Shown here in pieces: positions 28,303-37,933 of a stretch of DNA of 64,000 nt. The notes below the pieces were generated by a model. It saw only the letters and a program-made list of their open reading frames with translations, searched no databases and was not told where the DNA came from. Made by a program: the position numbers and the translations under genes. The first letter of the stretch is position 1. Each line of letters opens with the position of its first letter. This DNA is from Pedobacter puniceum. Lineage in GTDB: Bacteria; Bacteroidota; Bacteroidia; Sphingobacteriales; Sphingobacteriaceae. Where the stretch lies: assembly GCF_009674685.1 (NCBI RefSeq), contig NZ_WKJI01000001.1, positions 1,178,001-1,242,000 on the forward strand. Reading direction: 5' to 3'.

Positions 28303-28336
28303 AGTTAGGGTGGAAAGTTTAAAGTTGTAAGTTAAA

Positions 28337-28416
28337 AGTCGGAGGTCCGATGACTGCGGTCCGAAGGCTGGTGTTATAAGTTTAGAGTCGGATGACCGAT
28401 GACCGCAGGCTGGGTG
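28337..28416. repeat. Two degenerate tandem units in intergenic DNA
   Basis: AGTCGGAGGTCCGATGACTG at 28337 and AGTCGGATGACCGATGACCG at 28386 begin two related units of 30-37 nt, both ending near GGCTGG. They sit in G-rich sequence between trpA and its terminator, with no reading frame. Probably a decayed intergenic repeat. Confidence 0.5.
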
Positions 28417-28489
28417 CTGAGAGTGGAAAGTGCTGGGTGGTGAATGATGAAATACCTTTTTTATTAAAACATAACTGATAAAGAGAAAG

Positions 28490-28519
28490 AAGCGGATTTT
28501 TTAGAAATTTCGCTTTTTT
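28490..28519 (+). terminator. Probable trp operon terminator
   Basis: Stem AAGCG/CGCTT (28490-28494 with 28511-28515), extendable by weak A-T pairs, followed by eight Ts. It lies about 190 nt after trpA. Confidence 0.65.
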
Positions 28520-28543
28520 TTGTTTTAGGGATTTCATCAAAAT

Positions 28544-29218
28544 TCAATATTTACTCATATCGATATCATCAAAATCTTTAATTTCTGAAAGTTTAGCTAA
28601 TTGTTTTACATCAATTTTCTTCCAAAATTCTTTATAAATCTCTTTCCCTTTTGAGGATACTTTTATAACCTCTTTAATTAATTTTTTCTTTGTCAAAAAA
28701 TTGATGCTTGTTTCATCAAATGTAATTCCATCAAAAACATAATTACTTCTATAAACGCTTTCATAACCAATAAGCTTAAAATCAGTATTTATAGCTTTGA
28801 AAACATACATCCAAGAACCATATCTACCATGTTCATAAGAAATATTAAGATTTCCATTTTTAATACTAATAGCTAGTTCTGGAGCATAATAAACGCCTCC
28901 ATCTTCATGCTCAGAAGAAAAGCAATCGAGGTTTTTTAAAGCCAATTCAAAGGAATCTTTTTTGTCAAATAAAATGATTATCCCTCTTCGGTTTCGGTCT
29001 AATTTTCCACGATATTCATCTACAACAAATTGCTCTTTATCAGTAGCTTTTATGAGCAAAACCACATCATTTATCCCATCCTTATTTAAGTCGCCTTTTA
29101 TTTCTTCTAAAATCACGAAGCCTTGAGGTATAAAATCATTAACATTTCTATTCGCTTTAACTTGAGCAAAAGTTGTCGTAGTTAAAAACGTGATAAAAAT
29201 GATAAGTATTGATTTCAT
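28544..29218 (-). CDS. Secreted protein with calcium-loop-like motif, function unknown
   Basis: 224 aa with signal peptide (MKSILIIFITFLTTTTFAQ). The segment GDLNKDGINDVVLLI resembles the Asp-rich loops of FG-GAP/VCBS or dockerin-like calcium sites. No family could be named. The body is beta-rich with several Asp and Tyr residues. It probably acts in the periplasm or outside the cell. The gene stands alone. Confidence 0.65.
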   Translation of the reverse strand: MKSILIIFITFLTTTTFAQVKANRNVNDFIPQGFVILEEIKGDLNKDGINDVVLLIKATDKEQFVVDEYRGKLDRNRRGIIILFDKKDSFELALKNLDCFSSEHEDGGVYYAPELAISIKNGNLNISYEHGRYGSWMYVFKAINTDFKLIGYESVYRSNYVFDGITFDETSINFLTKKKLIKEVIKVSSKGKEIYKEFWKKIDVKQLAKLSEIKDFDDIDMSKY

Positions 29219-29283
29219 GGCGAGAACTTAAGATAAAAGGGAATTTTTATATTTTTTGAGTATCGAGTTTTATTCCACCTAAG

Positions 29284-29748
29284 CTAATTTTTAATCTCGA
29301 TATTTAATTGTCTTCCTTCCGCTACAGCTTTTTTATCCATTGAGGAGCCAATTGCATAGCCTATAACAAAACCAAACGGCAAGCCCACGCCTAAATAGGC
29401 TATATTTCCTAAACTTAAACCTATGGCTACCCCTATTGGCAAACCAAAAGATGTAAAACCAAATATCATCCAAAGGTTTCTGTAATAGTTTATAGGAACA
29501 ATTTTAAGTTCTTTTTCAATTTGCTTTAAAATTGAGGTTTGTTTTTGCCTTATTAGTTTAAAGAGCTGACTTCCTGTTAAAGAAGAAGCGTTTATTTCAT
29601 CTATGGCATCGTTAATTAATTTTTCAATATTTTCTGGTAATTCTCTTTTTCTTAACTCATTTAAAAGCGCAGCAAATTGAGTGTAAACTTTATACTGTTT
29701 ATCCTCGGTAGAAATATCTTGTCTTTGGTTTAATTCTTTAATGTTCAT
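29284..29748 (-). CDS. Small membrane protein of unknown function
   Basis: 154 aa. The N-terminal 95 residues are charged and helical. Two glycine-rich hydrophobic segments follow (about 97-115 and 117-135: FGFTSFGLPIGVAIGLSLG and LGVGLPFGFVIGYAIGSSM), forming a glycine-zipper hairpin, then a short charged tail. The layout suggests membrane anchoring of a cytosolic helical domain. Family not recognised. Confidence 0.6.
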   Translation of the reverse strand: MNIKELNQRQDISTEDKQYKVYTQFAALLNELRKRELPENIEKLINDAIDEINASSLTGSQLFKLIRQKQTSILKQIEKELKIVPINYYRNLWMIFGFTSFGLPIGVAIGLSLGNIAYLGVGLPFGFVIGYAIGSSMDKKAVAEGRQLNIEIKN

Positions 29749-29797
29749 GTTTTTATTGAATAAGAGATTGATTTTGAGTTGGGTTAGGTTGATTTTT

Positions 29798-29921
29798 AAC
29801 GTTTGGCGGTATGGTTAGTTGCCGATTTCGAAGCACTTTCCTGTCAAGTTACAACTACTTTTGATACGAGCTGTGCCGCTCGAATACCCACTGCACCGGC
29901 AATTAACTATACCACGTGTTG
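29798..29921. repeat. Long imperfect hairpin (attC-like fold) at the cassette's left edge
   Basis: Outer arms GGTATGGTTAGTTGCCG and CGGCAATTAACTATACC match 15 of 17 as inverted repeats. Inside them TTCGA-GCAC and GTGC-TCGAA can continue the stem. The arms end in AAC and GTT as integron attC sites do, but the strict core (GTTRRRY) is not met and no integrase is near. It abuts the 9-nt GTTGGCAAC (29918-29926) that recurs inverted at 38095-38103. Confidence 0.45.
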
Positions 29922-30076
29922 GCAACTGGTGTTCATTCATATCCGTCTGTTATTCATTTATTTAGCTTTATTTTCTTGTCATTGTCAATCTGCACCAACC
30001 TATCCACGAAGCACAAATTTATTTTGTTTTTTTGAGCGTTGGCAATCCTAAAACCGTCATGAAAGGCGGAAGCTCT

Positions 30077-30121
30077 TTTGCAAGCCTTTGGTTTGAGCGT
30101 TGGCTTGAGCGGGCTTGCAAA
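30077..30121 (+). repeat. Hairpin element, left copy
   Basis: 10-bp perfect stem TTTGCAAGCC/GGCTTGCAAA (30077-30086 with 30112-30121) around a 25-nt loop beginning TTTGGTTTGAGCG. The loop is 21/25 identical to the one at 37899-37923, while the stems differ by paired changes. A 13-nt piece of the loop (TTTGAGCGTTGGC) also occurs at 30031-30043. Confidence 0.65.
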
Positions 30122-30164
30122 TGTGCTTACGACTGTGGGAAGGCTCTTTATCATTTTCTTATGT

Positions 30165-33100
30165 TTAAATTTTTGCTAATTGTTTTAAAAAATTCAAGGC
30201 ATTTTCTCTGTCAAGAATTTCGTGTATTTTTTGGTTTTCATAATTTCGTAAACAACGATAGCAAGAAGGAGAGCATTCACAAGAATCCAATAAATTTATT
30301 GCTCTTTTTATTACCACTTTTAATACTTCTCCATCTTCTGTTACAAGACGTCTTGAATGTCCTGCACCACCCGGAACTGCATCGTAAATTATTATTTTAT
30401 GTTCTGTTCTTCCGTTTGAAATCTTAAAAGTTAAACAAGCCTTGATATCTCGTCTTTCAATGTTAAGTTCATGTGCAAAAGAATTAAGTAGAGCATACAT
30501 AACCGACAACATTGTTGGATAGTCTGAAGTGTCGCAACCAAAAGATATTTTTGCCACATCTGTCTTAAATTCATGATGCAAACTATATCTTGTGAGTGAA
30601 GTATTTACACATTTTCCTTTCCCAAAAGGATTTTTATGTCCGTTAGTATTTCTTTCAATACGAGTGACGCCGGATTTATAATCTTCATATTCTGACAATT
30701 TACTTGCTTCATCACTTGCAATTGAATATCCACATTTTGGACACACATAGAAAAAATCAGTAGATTTAACAACAAGAGAATCATTCGCAGTTGATTCAAC
30801 TTCTAATTTGATGTTTTCAAATTCATATTCATATTTACTAATTGGGTACGCTGTCTTGTCACCAATATAGATGGCTTCTGTTTTATATTTTCGTTCTTGT
30901 GAACTAAGCGGAACATCTTTTATTTCCTCTTCTGCAATAAAACCTGCTCTCGGCTCAATACTTTTATAAAAATCTCTGTTTTTTAGTTCTTTACCACAAA
31001 TAGCACAAGGTATTCCATCTGAACCGATTGGCATTTTAGAATAATTCATGTTCTCACAATCGGGACATTTTGAAAGATATGCTGTTTCGAAGTCGCTCAT
31101 TTCGCTTTTGTTTACAATGGGTTTTCTAATGTAACGGCTTTTATATAAGCCCCCATCGGCAACCACTTCCGAAGACGGAGCATATTCGGCAATAGCAACT
31201 GATAAATCGCGACTTAGATTTAAAGATTTGAAACTTTGTGCTGCAATGTTTTGTGTTAATTCTACTGAATCAATAGGGAAACCATATTTTGGAAGAATAT
31301 TGCCTCGAACAAGAAAATCAATCAAATCGTTTTTTTGGTACCTGTCTAATTTACGACTAAATATAGAAGCAGTTTTTTCATCTCTTGCCCGCATTGCCTT
31401 TTCGTATTCCTTTTTTAAATACTCAACATTCTGTTCAAACTCCTTTATAATTTTCGAAAATGTTCCTTGCTCTCCAATAAAATCGTCCAACCATTCAAAA
31501 CTATTGATGTATTTGTCTTTCAGTTGTTTATTTGTGATTGCAATAGAATTTCTTAATAAATCGGATAATTCAATTGGTTCAGAGTTAAGCCAGTCAATGA
31601 AACCCACATATCCCTTTTCGTTAATAAATGGTTTCGCATTATTAGCGGAATACAAATCTGGATTGATTTTCAAGTATAAGCTTAAAGCCACAGCATAGAC
31701 ATGACGTTTTAAAATTTTCTCATTATCCAAAATAAAGTTTGGTGGATAAATCATTCCATTTATCATTTCTTTTGGACTATCAAAAAAAGTAAAGTCATGA
31801 GAACTTAACCTCGCAAATGTCAATGCAAATGCGGCTGCATCTATACTTCTACCTGCACGACCAACTCTTTGAGCATAATTTGAAGCAAGAGGTGGAATAT
31901 TACGTAAAAAAACGGTTTCCAAATCTCCAACATCAACTCCCATTTCAAACGTGGTAGAACAGGAAAGAGCGTTAATTTCTTTTCGGATAAATTGTTGCTG
32001 ATAATCTAATGCATCCTTTTTAGCAAGTTGAGCGGTATGTTCCTTAACAAATAAAGGGGATACTTTTTCGCTATCATATAACAATGCATAATAGTTGTCG
32101 CTGCAAAACTCTTTTGAATTTAGTCTTTCCAAATTACCTTCACAGCCAATTTGAATACAATTGTTTCCAATATTAAATTGAGTTACTTTTCCGCACTTTT
32201 GGCACTTCCACAGAATTGCATTTTTACCTAAGTTTGTTTTGAAATAATTTGCGGGTACAAAATATCCTTTACCATCATTTGTTTGGAGTTTGTATTTGTT
32301 ATTGTCTGATACCAAATAATCCCAGTAGTTACCTAAAAACTCAACAGCTTTATCATCATCCAGTTTGAGAATTTTAGTTGTGAGCAATAATTTATTCGAA
32401 CGATAATATTTTTTCTCTCCGCTTTTCAATGTTCTTGGTGTAGGCATGAAACCTTGAGAATTAAAAACTGAATTATCCTTGTATTTTGTTATAATTTTCT
32501 GATTTGGTGTAAAATACAAGTATTCTCTATCACTAGGATTTATATCTGATATTTTATCTGTAACAATTGCAGCCGAACGTACTATTTCAAAAGCAAGGAA
32601 GTTTAGGAAGTTCTTTGCGTCCTGTTTTGAAAGATTAAAATTATTGACAACCACCTGAATTATATCTTCACTGTTTCCAAGATATTCAAAAGAAATTTTA
32701 CCCAATGAAACGAGTGAGGTATCACGGTTGCAATTATAAAGCTCGTTGAGCACCGCAACCCAGGCATTACGTCGATTTTCGGTAATTGACGATTCTATAT
32801 TGTCGGAATTGCTTTTGCGAAACAAATTTAATCCTGAATAATAATTGTCAAGTACACTTACAAAATCGCTTATCCCAATACCATTCCTGTAATTATTTTC
32901 TTCTTGTGTTACAACATTCCAAATTCCACGACGGCGTAAGAATTCTTTGTATGAATCACTTAAAAAACAAGCAAATTTTGCAGCACCTTGACGGCTGTCT
33001 GAGAAAATCAAAAATTGACTTCCCGTTCTGGATTTACTTTTTTTCTTTTCGGTTTTTTGTAAAAATGGATTATTTGTTGATTGTTTTTCGGCGTTTTCTT

Positions 33101-34952
33101 CAATGTCAAATTTATATTCTGGTATTTGTTCGTATAAAGATGTCGCAACAACTCCAGTGGCTGCATCATACCCCAAATTAAAGCGTCTCAAAGTTCCACC
33201 ACAATTTAAACAGTCATCTTTGGGTAATTTTGAAATCTTTATTTTTTGAGTGTTTCCGCAAGTACACCAACTATTGTGAACTTCGTCATCTGCTACGATG
33301 GCACCGCAGGTTTTACATAAATAAAAAACAGTATCTTCTTTTTCCTTCTTAGTTTTTGTTTTGAAATCATCTTTACAATTTTCTTCCTCGTCTTCATATA
33401 AATCTTGGTTGTATTGCACTTGATAAAAACTCCGTTCATCCAAATTACTTGCTCTTACCAGTTTGCCATTTGAAACCTTTCCAAGAATAGCAATCTCCCC
33501 ACAATCTTCACAAACAGCAATTTCAAACATTTTTGCTGTTTTTTCATACGAAAGAGGGAAATGGTCTTTTCTTATTAGCGACAAACTATTTTCATAGTCA
33601 AGTGCTAAATAACAGCCATCAAGTGCTTTGAGAAAATAATGATATCGAATATCAATTAGCGGTTTCCCGTTTTTTCTTGCCTTCGCACACAACGCAATAA
33701 ATCTTACCGCTTCCTGACTTGTAATTTCAAGTTGTTCAGCAAAATCAATGAGTTTTAACAAACTCCCTTTGTTTCTCATTTTAGCATACAAACTGGAAGA
33801 AGAAATGATATCATATAATATTTCTGCCTCTCTTCCTTGAGAGTATGTAAAATCAAGGTTGTACTTATTTAAAATATCATTAAAGAAATTTTCCTCATTT
33901 GCTAAATCAGTAAAAAGTTGAATCGGGTACTGATAAATTTCAGATGATTTTTGTGAGTTATCACGATAAGCTGTAATAATCTCGTTAGTATTATAATTAC
34001 ATCCTGTTAATCGTTCCGCAAATTCTACAACTCTCTTATTACTTGCAATACTTCCATCTCCCAATGTTGCAGAGGTTAAAATAAATTGAGGTTTCTTTTC
34101 TCCTGTTATTCTTCCTTTTAACCTTCCCATCAAAAATGCAGTTTCAATACCGGTTGCTCCTGCATAGACGTGTGCTTCGTCTAATACTACAAACTTAAAA
34201 TTGGAATTACTGAATATTGAATCATCACCTGGTCGAAAAAGCATGTGTTCTAACATTGCATAGTTTGTAAACAAAATATGGGGTGGTCGTTCTTTCATTC
34301 TTTCACGAGAAACTTCCTCATTTGGCAATCTCTTTCTTAATTCTGGATATTTTTCGTTGGCATACATTGCTTCATAAAGCTTAATAGCATCCGTTTCTCT
34401 GTTCTCTGTACCGCCATTATATACTCCAAAACGAATATCAGGGTATGCCATCAGAATTTCACGTAGTCCTTTAATTTGGTCATTAGCCAAAGCATTCATG
34501 GGATAAATGAAAATTGCCCTAACTCCATCATTCAGTTGCCCTTTTTCCTTTTCTCGGAGCAATTCGTTGATGACTGGTATTAAAAAGCAATTTGTTTTAC
34601 CACTACCTGTTCCAGTTGATACTACTACATTATTTCCTAAAACTATTTTTTCAACTGCCTTTTCTTGATGCAAATACAGAGGTCGAGAAATAGGAAGTTT
34701 TGGTGGGTATTTTTTATTTCTTTCTAAATCTGTGAAAAGCGGCGATAATGTTCCGTTTTTAATCAATTCGTCAATTGATTTTCCAGACTTGAATGAATCC
34801 TTAATTTCAACGTAAGGACCGTTAGAAACAGTTTTATCTAACTCTTCAAGTAGTTTTTTTTGCAGATTTTGATTACGAAAATGAAACGTAGTATTAATAT
34901 ACCCAATATATTCTTTCTTGATTTCGTCTGCTGCTTTTGCCGGATTAAACAT
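30165..34952 (-). CDS. DEAH-box helicase with DUF1998-type C-terminus (DruE-like)
   Basis: 1595-aa SF2 helicase. It has a Q-like motif (PLYLHQEKAVEKI), Walker A TGTGSGKT (113-120), DEAH in VVLDEAHVYAGATG, SAT in LTSATLGDG and motif VI YAQRVGRAGRS. Long inserts carry zinc-type pairs (CEDCGE, CKTCGA with CTCGN, CLNCGG, CQKCGK, CPDCEN with CAICGK, CPKCGY). The C-terminus CECSPSCYRCLRNYEN is the DUF1998 signature. Large DUF1998 helicases of this type are DruE of Druantia anti-phage systems; MrfA/YprA helicases share the core but are half the length. Its start overlaps the partner gene by 8 nt, so they are translated together. Activity against phage is inferred. Confidence 0.8.
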   Translation of the reverse strand: MFNPAKAADEIKKEYIGYINTTFHFRNQNLQKKLLEELDKTVSNGPYVEIKDSFKSGKSIDELIKNGTLSPLFTDLERNKKYPPKLPISRPLYLHQEKAVEKIVLGNNVVVSTGTGSGKTNCFLIPVINELLREKEKGQLNDGVRAIFIYPMNALANDQIKGLREILMAYPDIRFGVYNGGTENRETDAIKLYEAMYANEKYPELRKRLPNEEVSRERMKERPPHILFTNYAMLEHMLFRPGDDSIFSNSNFKFVVLDEAHVYAGATGIETAFLMGRLKGRITGEKKPQFILTSATLGDGSIASNKRVVEFAERLTGCNYNTNEIITAYRDNSQKSSEIYQYPIQLFTDLANEENFFNDILNKYNLDFTYSQGREAEILYDIISSSSLYAKMRNKGSLLKLIDFAEQLEITSQEAVRFIALCAKARKNGKPLIDIRYHYFLKALDGCYLALDYENSLSLIRKDHFPLSYEKTAKMFEIAVCEDCGEIAILGKVSNGKLVRASNLDERSFYQVQYNQDLYEDEEENCKDDFKTKTKKEKEDTVFYLCKTCGAIVADDEVHNSWCTCGNTQKIKISKLPKDDCLNCGGTLRRFNLGYDAATGVVATSLYEQIPEYKFDIEENAEKQSTNNPFLQKTEKKKSKSRTGSQFLIFSDSRQGAAKFACFLSDSYKEFLRRRGIWNVVTQEENNYRNGIGISDFVSVLDNYYSGLNLFRKSNSDNIESSITENRRNAWVAVLNELYNCNRDTSLVSLGKISFEYLGNSEDIIQVVVNNFNLSKQDAKNFLNFLAFEIVRSAAIVTDKISDINPSDREYLYFTPNQKIITKYKDNSVFNSQGFMPTPRTLKSGEKKYYRSNKLLLTTKILKLDDDKAVEFLGNYWDYLVSDNNKYKLQTNDGKGYFVPANYFKTNLGKNAILWKCQKCGKVTQFNIGNNCIQIGCEGNLERLNSKEFCSDNYYALLYDSEKVSPLFVKEHTAQLAKKDALDYQQQFIRKEINALSCSTTFEMGVDVGDLETVFLRNIPPLASNYAQRVGRAGRSIDAAAFALTFARLSSHDFTFFDSPKEMINGMIYPPNFILDNEKILKRHVYAVALSLYLKINPDLYSANNAKPFINEKGYVGFIDWLNSEPIELSDLLRNSIAITNKQLKDKYINSFEWLDDFIGEQGTFSKIIKEFEQNVEYLKKEYEKAMRARDEKTASIFSRKLDRYQKNDLIDFLVRGNILPKYGFPIDSVELTQNIAAQSFKSLNLSRDLSVAIAEYAPSSEVVADGGLYKSRYIRKPIVNKSEMSDFETAYLSKCPDCENMNYSKMPIGSDGIPCAICGKELKNRDFYKSIEPRAGFIAEEEIKDVPLSSQERKYKTEAIYIGDKTAYPISKYEYEFENIKLEVESTANDSLVVKSTDFFYVCPKCGYSIASDEASKLSEYEDYKSGVTRIERNTNGHKNPFGKGKCVNTSLTRYSLHHEFKTDVAKISFGCDTSDYPTMLSVMYALLNSFAHELNIERRDIKACLTFKISNGRTEHKIIIYDAVPGGAGHSRRLVTEDGEVLKVVIKRAINLLDSCECSPSCYRCLRNYENQKIHEILDRENALNFLKQLAKI

Positions 34953-37749
34953 TATCTTCTTCCTTAAATTTGTATAGGTTTATTTCACCATAATAATTAT
35001 CCTGTTTTTGAATATTGCAAATACCTCTACGCAATTTATCGCAGAATAAATTGCCAATAAAATCATTACCACCTTCCCAGCCTGCCACTAACCAAAGTGT
35101 ATTGTTGTCTCTCAATTCAATTCTGACAGGATTAGTTTTATCATATGTCCCTTTTTCATTTATCATAGCACTTATCACTCTTGTTTCACCATTTTTGTCT
35201 ATTACGCACAATTGTCCTGTGTAGTAATTGTTTTCATCTTCTTGTACAAATTTTAATTTATCGATAAAGTATTTAGGTATGAAGGGAATCCATTCAGATT
35301 TTTTGCTGTCAAAACAGTTTGCACTTAATAGTGTAATCTTTTTGTATTTAAATCGAAGTTTTTCAGGTGTACCAATAAGTAATTCTCCTTCATAAATTAG
35401 TTGATAGTTTTCTGCTTTTGAAAAGATATTTTTGTCCTGAATTTTTACCTGAATTTTACATATATCGTCTTGCAGATTTTTAATTTCACTGTTCTTAAAA
35501 TTGATTTTCGACCGGAAATTATTATCTGCTGATTTAATTATGAGGAAGAATTCATTGCTTTTTTCTCCTACGAATGAATCTTCAACATTCCAAAAAACTT
35601 TACCATCGCTATATGACAATGGATTTGCAATAAAATGTTCTTTTGTGGAAACAGTAAAAATTTCAAAATAATCCTTTCCCAAAACAATATAAACAGAAAT
35701 ATCTGTTATGCTCTCATTGGCGTAGATTGCTCTCCCGATTTCAAAATTTCCACTTTGATTTTTAACAATTTCAAACGGTTTTCCATTTGTCTTGCCGAAT
35801 ATTGTAATGTCATCATTTTCTTTGGGATTATCAATTTCTAATATATCTCCATTTACCAAAAAATCTTTATACCATAATTTTTTGTTAATAGGTTCATTTT
35901 GCCATTCATTATCGTTTATTCTCCATCTTAGATAGGGAATTTTTATCAACAGCATACCGTCATTGATGGGACATCTTATTTCATTATCTTGATTACTCCA
36001 CGTTAATTCTAATGCTTCGTCACCGTTTTTTACAATCAGCTTTCGCTCTAAATCACCGTAATAAAATGGATGGTTAAACTGTATTTCAAAATTCGGCAAA
36101 ACAATAATTGTTTCGCTTAGAATCATTGATTCTTTTTCGTAGGAATATAAATTGATTTCTGTAGGATAATTTTCGTGAAACAACCCTAGTGCTTTTAATC
36201 CAAATTGATAGCATCCGCTTTCAATTCTTTCAAAGGTTAGCTCTTGCAATTTGTGAACTTTCTTATCAATTCGTAATTCCAATGCTTTTAAATTGGCATT
36301 TTCGGGAACTAATAGTTTGACACCGCTGGAATATACAATACAAGAAATATCTTCCAAGAACCACTCTATATTTAATTCACTTCCTATTAAACAAACAGTC
36401 TTACCAAGGCTTGCGGTTTTTGTTTTATCAACAAAAAATACTTGTTTTATTAAACCCGATAAACTTTCTCCAGCTTTAGGGTAAATATTATATAAATTGG
36501 TTCCATAAGTTGTCAATTCGTCCGGTATTCTTCTCAACGAATCAATGTCTTTGGAATAAACAAAATAATTGGTCGGCTTATTTATTTGACTTAAAACTTC
36601 GTTTTCTCCCTCAAATAAAATAAACTCTCTATTTAATGATGTCGCTTTGTTTCTTTCCGAATCAAAAATTACAGTATGATTTTCTTTAATTTCAATGCTT
36701 AGATTTATTGTATTATAATTTCTCAACAAATCATTCAATTCAAATTCAATTTGTTTTGTTGCAACAACTAATTCGCCTTGTTTTGTTCTTATTTCTTGTG
36801 AAATAATCTGTTCTCCATTCACAAAAACCTTAAGAGACACAATGCTGTTACCATCATCTAATCTAATCGAAGGGATGTAGAGAAAAACAGAATTTTCGTC
36901 TCTAATATATCTCGCAACAATATTTTCTTTTGAAACAGTAGGAACTCTTTTTTTTCGAGTCGTATTATCAGATACTTTTTCAGATTCTGTTTTATTTTTC
37001 CACCATTCTACAATGTAGCGTTCTAATCTTGTGTTTTCATCAATAGGCTCTCTATTGAAAAGCTTATTGATTTGATAGAATGTATCATTTATAAATTGTA
37101 CAAAATCACCAGATAAATCTTCATTTACTGAAAAGGACCTTAATCCAATTTTTATAGAATATGCACTTGAACCGATTGAAACTTTTTTATCTTCACGATA
37201 GCCACCACTTAAAACAGTTTTCATTTGTGCAGCAACTATCTCGCAAAGCCATTCATCTTCATTTGTAAAACCGAAATCCAAGTCTTTTTTGAAAATATTA
37301 TAACAAAGGTCATAAAATGAAAAAAGACTATTCTTCGGCGAAAATGAATGCATCATCAGGGTTGAATAGTACTTTTTGCCTGTCAAAACAACAGGAATTA
37401 AGTGTCTTCTTCCCAACTGCGAGATAACGTCTGTGAAAGCATGATATAATTTTTGGTTGATGTAATCCTCATTTATTAAATGTTTTGATATATAATCCCA
37501 AAAACGACTGTTTTCTTCAGCATCGTGTTCATTATCAGAATCTTTCCATCGTTTTGCAATTTCAACAAGCGTAGTAAATATCAATTTATGATGTTTGTCT
37601 TCAAATACGTTACTGCAATAAAGAAGAGAATTACACAACAGTCCGACGTTCTCAAGCAACTCTGAGTACTCATCTTCAGTAAAATCGAAGTTGCCTAACA
37701 ATTTATGTTCGATGAAGTTTCTGTTTATTTTTTGAAGCAATTCGCCCAT
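34945..37749 (-). CDS. Large protein of unknown fold, partner of the helicase (DruH-like)
   Basis: 934 aa with no motif I can name. The first 300 residues are helical and include a basic stretch (NTTRKKRVPTVSKEN, about 266-280). The rest is rich in short beta strands with repeated Ile/Asn/Glu/Lys segments, like a series of Ig-like or jelly-roll units. It has no signal peptide or membrane helix and few cysteines. Its position upstream of and overlapping the DUF1998 helicase matches DruH in Druantia type III (two genes, druH-druE). The DruH call rests on context and size only. Confidence 0.6.
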   Translation of the reverse strand: MGELLQKINRNFIEHKLLGNFDFTEDEYSELLENVGLLCNSLLYCSNVFEDKHHKLIFTTLVEIAKRWKDSDNEHDAEENSRFWDYISKHLINEDYINQKLYHAFTDVISQLGRRHLIPVVLTGKKYYSTLMMHSFSPKNSLFSFYDLCYNIFKKDLDFGFTNEDEWLCEIVAAQMKTVLSGGYREDKKVSIGSSAYSIKIGLRSFSVNEDLSGDFVQFINDTFYQINKLFNREPIDENTRLERYIVEWWKNKTESEKVSDNTTRKKRVPTVSKENIVARYIRDENSVFLYIPSIRLDDGNSIVSLKVFVNGEQIISQEIRTKQGELVVATKQIEFELNDLLRNYNTINLSIEIKENHTVIFDSERNKATSLNREFILFEGENEVLSQINKPTNYFVYSKDIDSLRRIPDELTTYGTNLYNIYPKAGESLSGLIKQVFFVDKTKTASLGKTVCLIGSELNIEWFLEDISCIVYSSGVKLLVPENANLKALELRIDKKVHKLQELTFERIESGCYQFGLKALGLFHENYPTEINLYSYEKESMILSETIIVLPNFEIQFNHPFYYGDLERKLIVKNGDEALELTWSNQDNEIRCPINDGMLLIKIPYLRWRINDNEWQNEPINKKLWYKDFLVNGDILEIDNPKENDDITIFGKTNGKPFEIVKNQSGNFEIGRAIYANESITDISVYIVLGKDYFEIFTVSTKEHFIANPLSYSDGKVFWNVEDSFVGEKSNEFFLIIKSADNNFRSKINFKNSEIKNLQDDICKIQVKIQDKNIFSKAENYQLIYEGELLIGTPEKLRFKYKKITLLSANCFDSKKSEWIPFIPKYFIDKLKFVQEDENNYYTGQLCVIDKNGETRVISAMINEKGTYDKTNPVRIELRDNNTLWLVAGWEGGNDFIGNLFCDKLRRGICNIQKQDNYYGEINLYKFKEEDNV

Positions 37750-37888
37750 ATCATCTTTTAACTCAATGTTAGTTGTTTTTCCGTTTTTTAGTATTGCCGC
37801 TAATTGTTGTTTATCTTCTGTAACTGCATCATTTGAAATTTGTCAAGATTCTACCGATTACTCCTGTGCGTAAGCAAGATTGCACTCT

Positions 37889-37933
37889 TTGCCAAAGCTT
37901 TGGTTTCAGCGTAGGCTTGTGGGGCTTTGGCAA
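37889..37933 (+). repeat. Hairpin element, right copy
   Basis: 10-bp perfect stem TTGCCAAAGC/GCTTTGGCAA (37889-37898 with 37924-37933) around a 25-nt loop beginning TTTGGTTTCAGCG, in the same orientation as the copy at 30077-30121. GTGGG follows both copies within 20 nt. Confidence 0.65.

Noticed and set aside
29798-29921. True integron cassette site
   Set aside because: The core does not fit GTTRRRY and no integron integrase is seen; kept only as attC-like.
31228-33181. Plus-strand reading frames of 130-156 codons inside the large helicase gene
   Set aside because: They are antisense shadows of a long gene with clear helicase motifs and have no domain or promoter of their own.
30165-37749. 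DISARM or BREX defence system
   Set aside because: No methyltransferase, PLD nuclease, PglZ or BrxC-like gene is present; helicase and DUF1998 are one protein, unlike DrmA plus DrmB.
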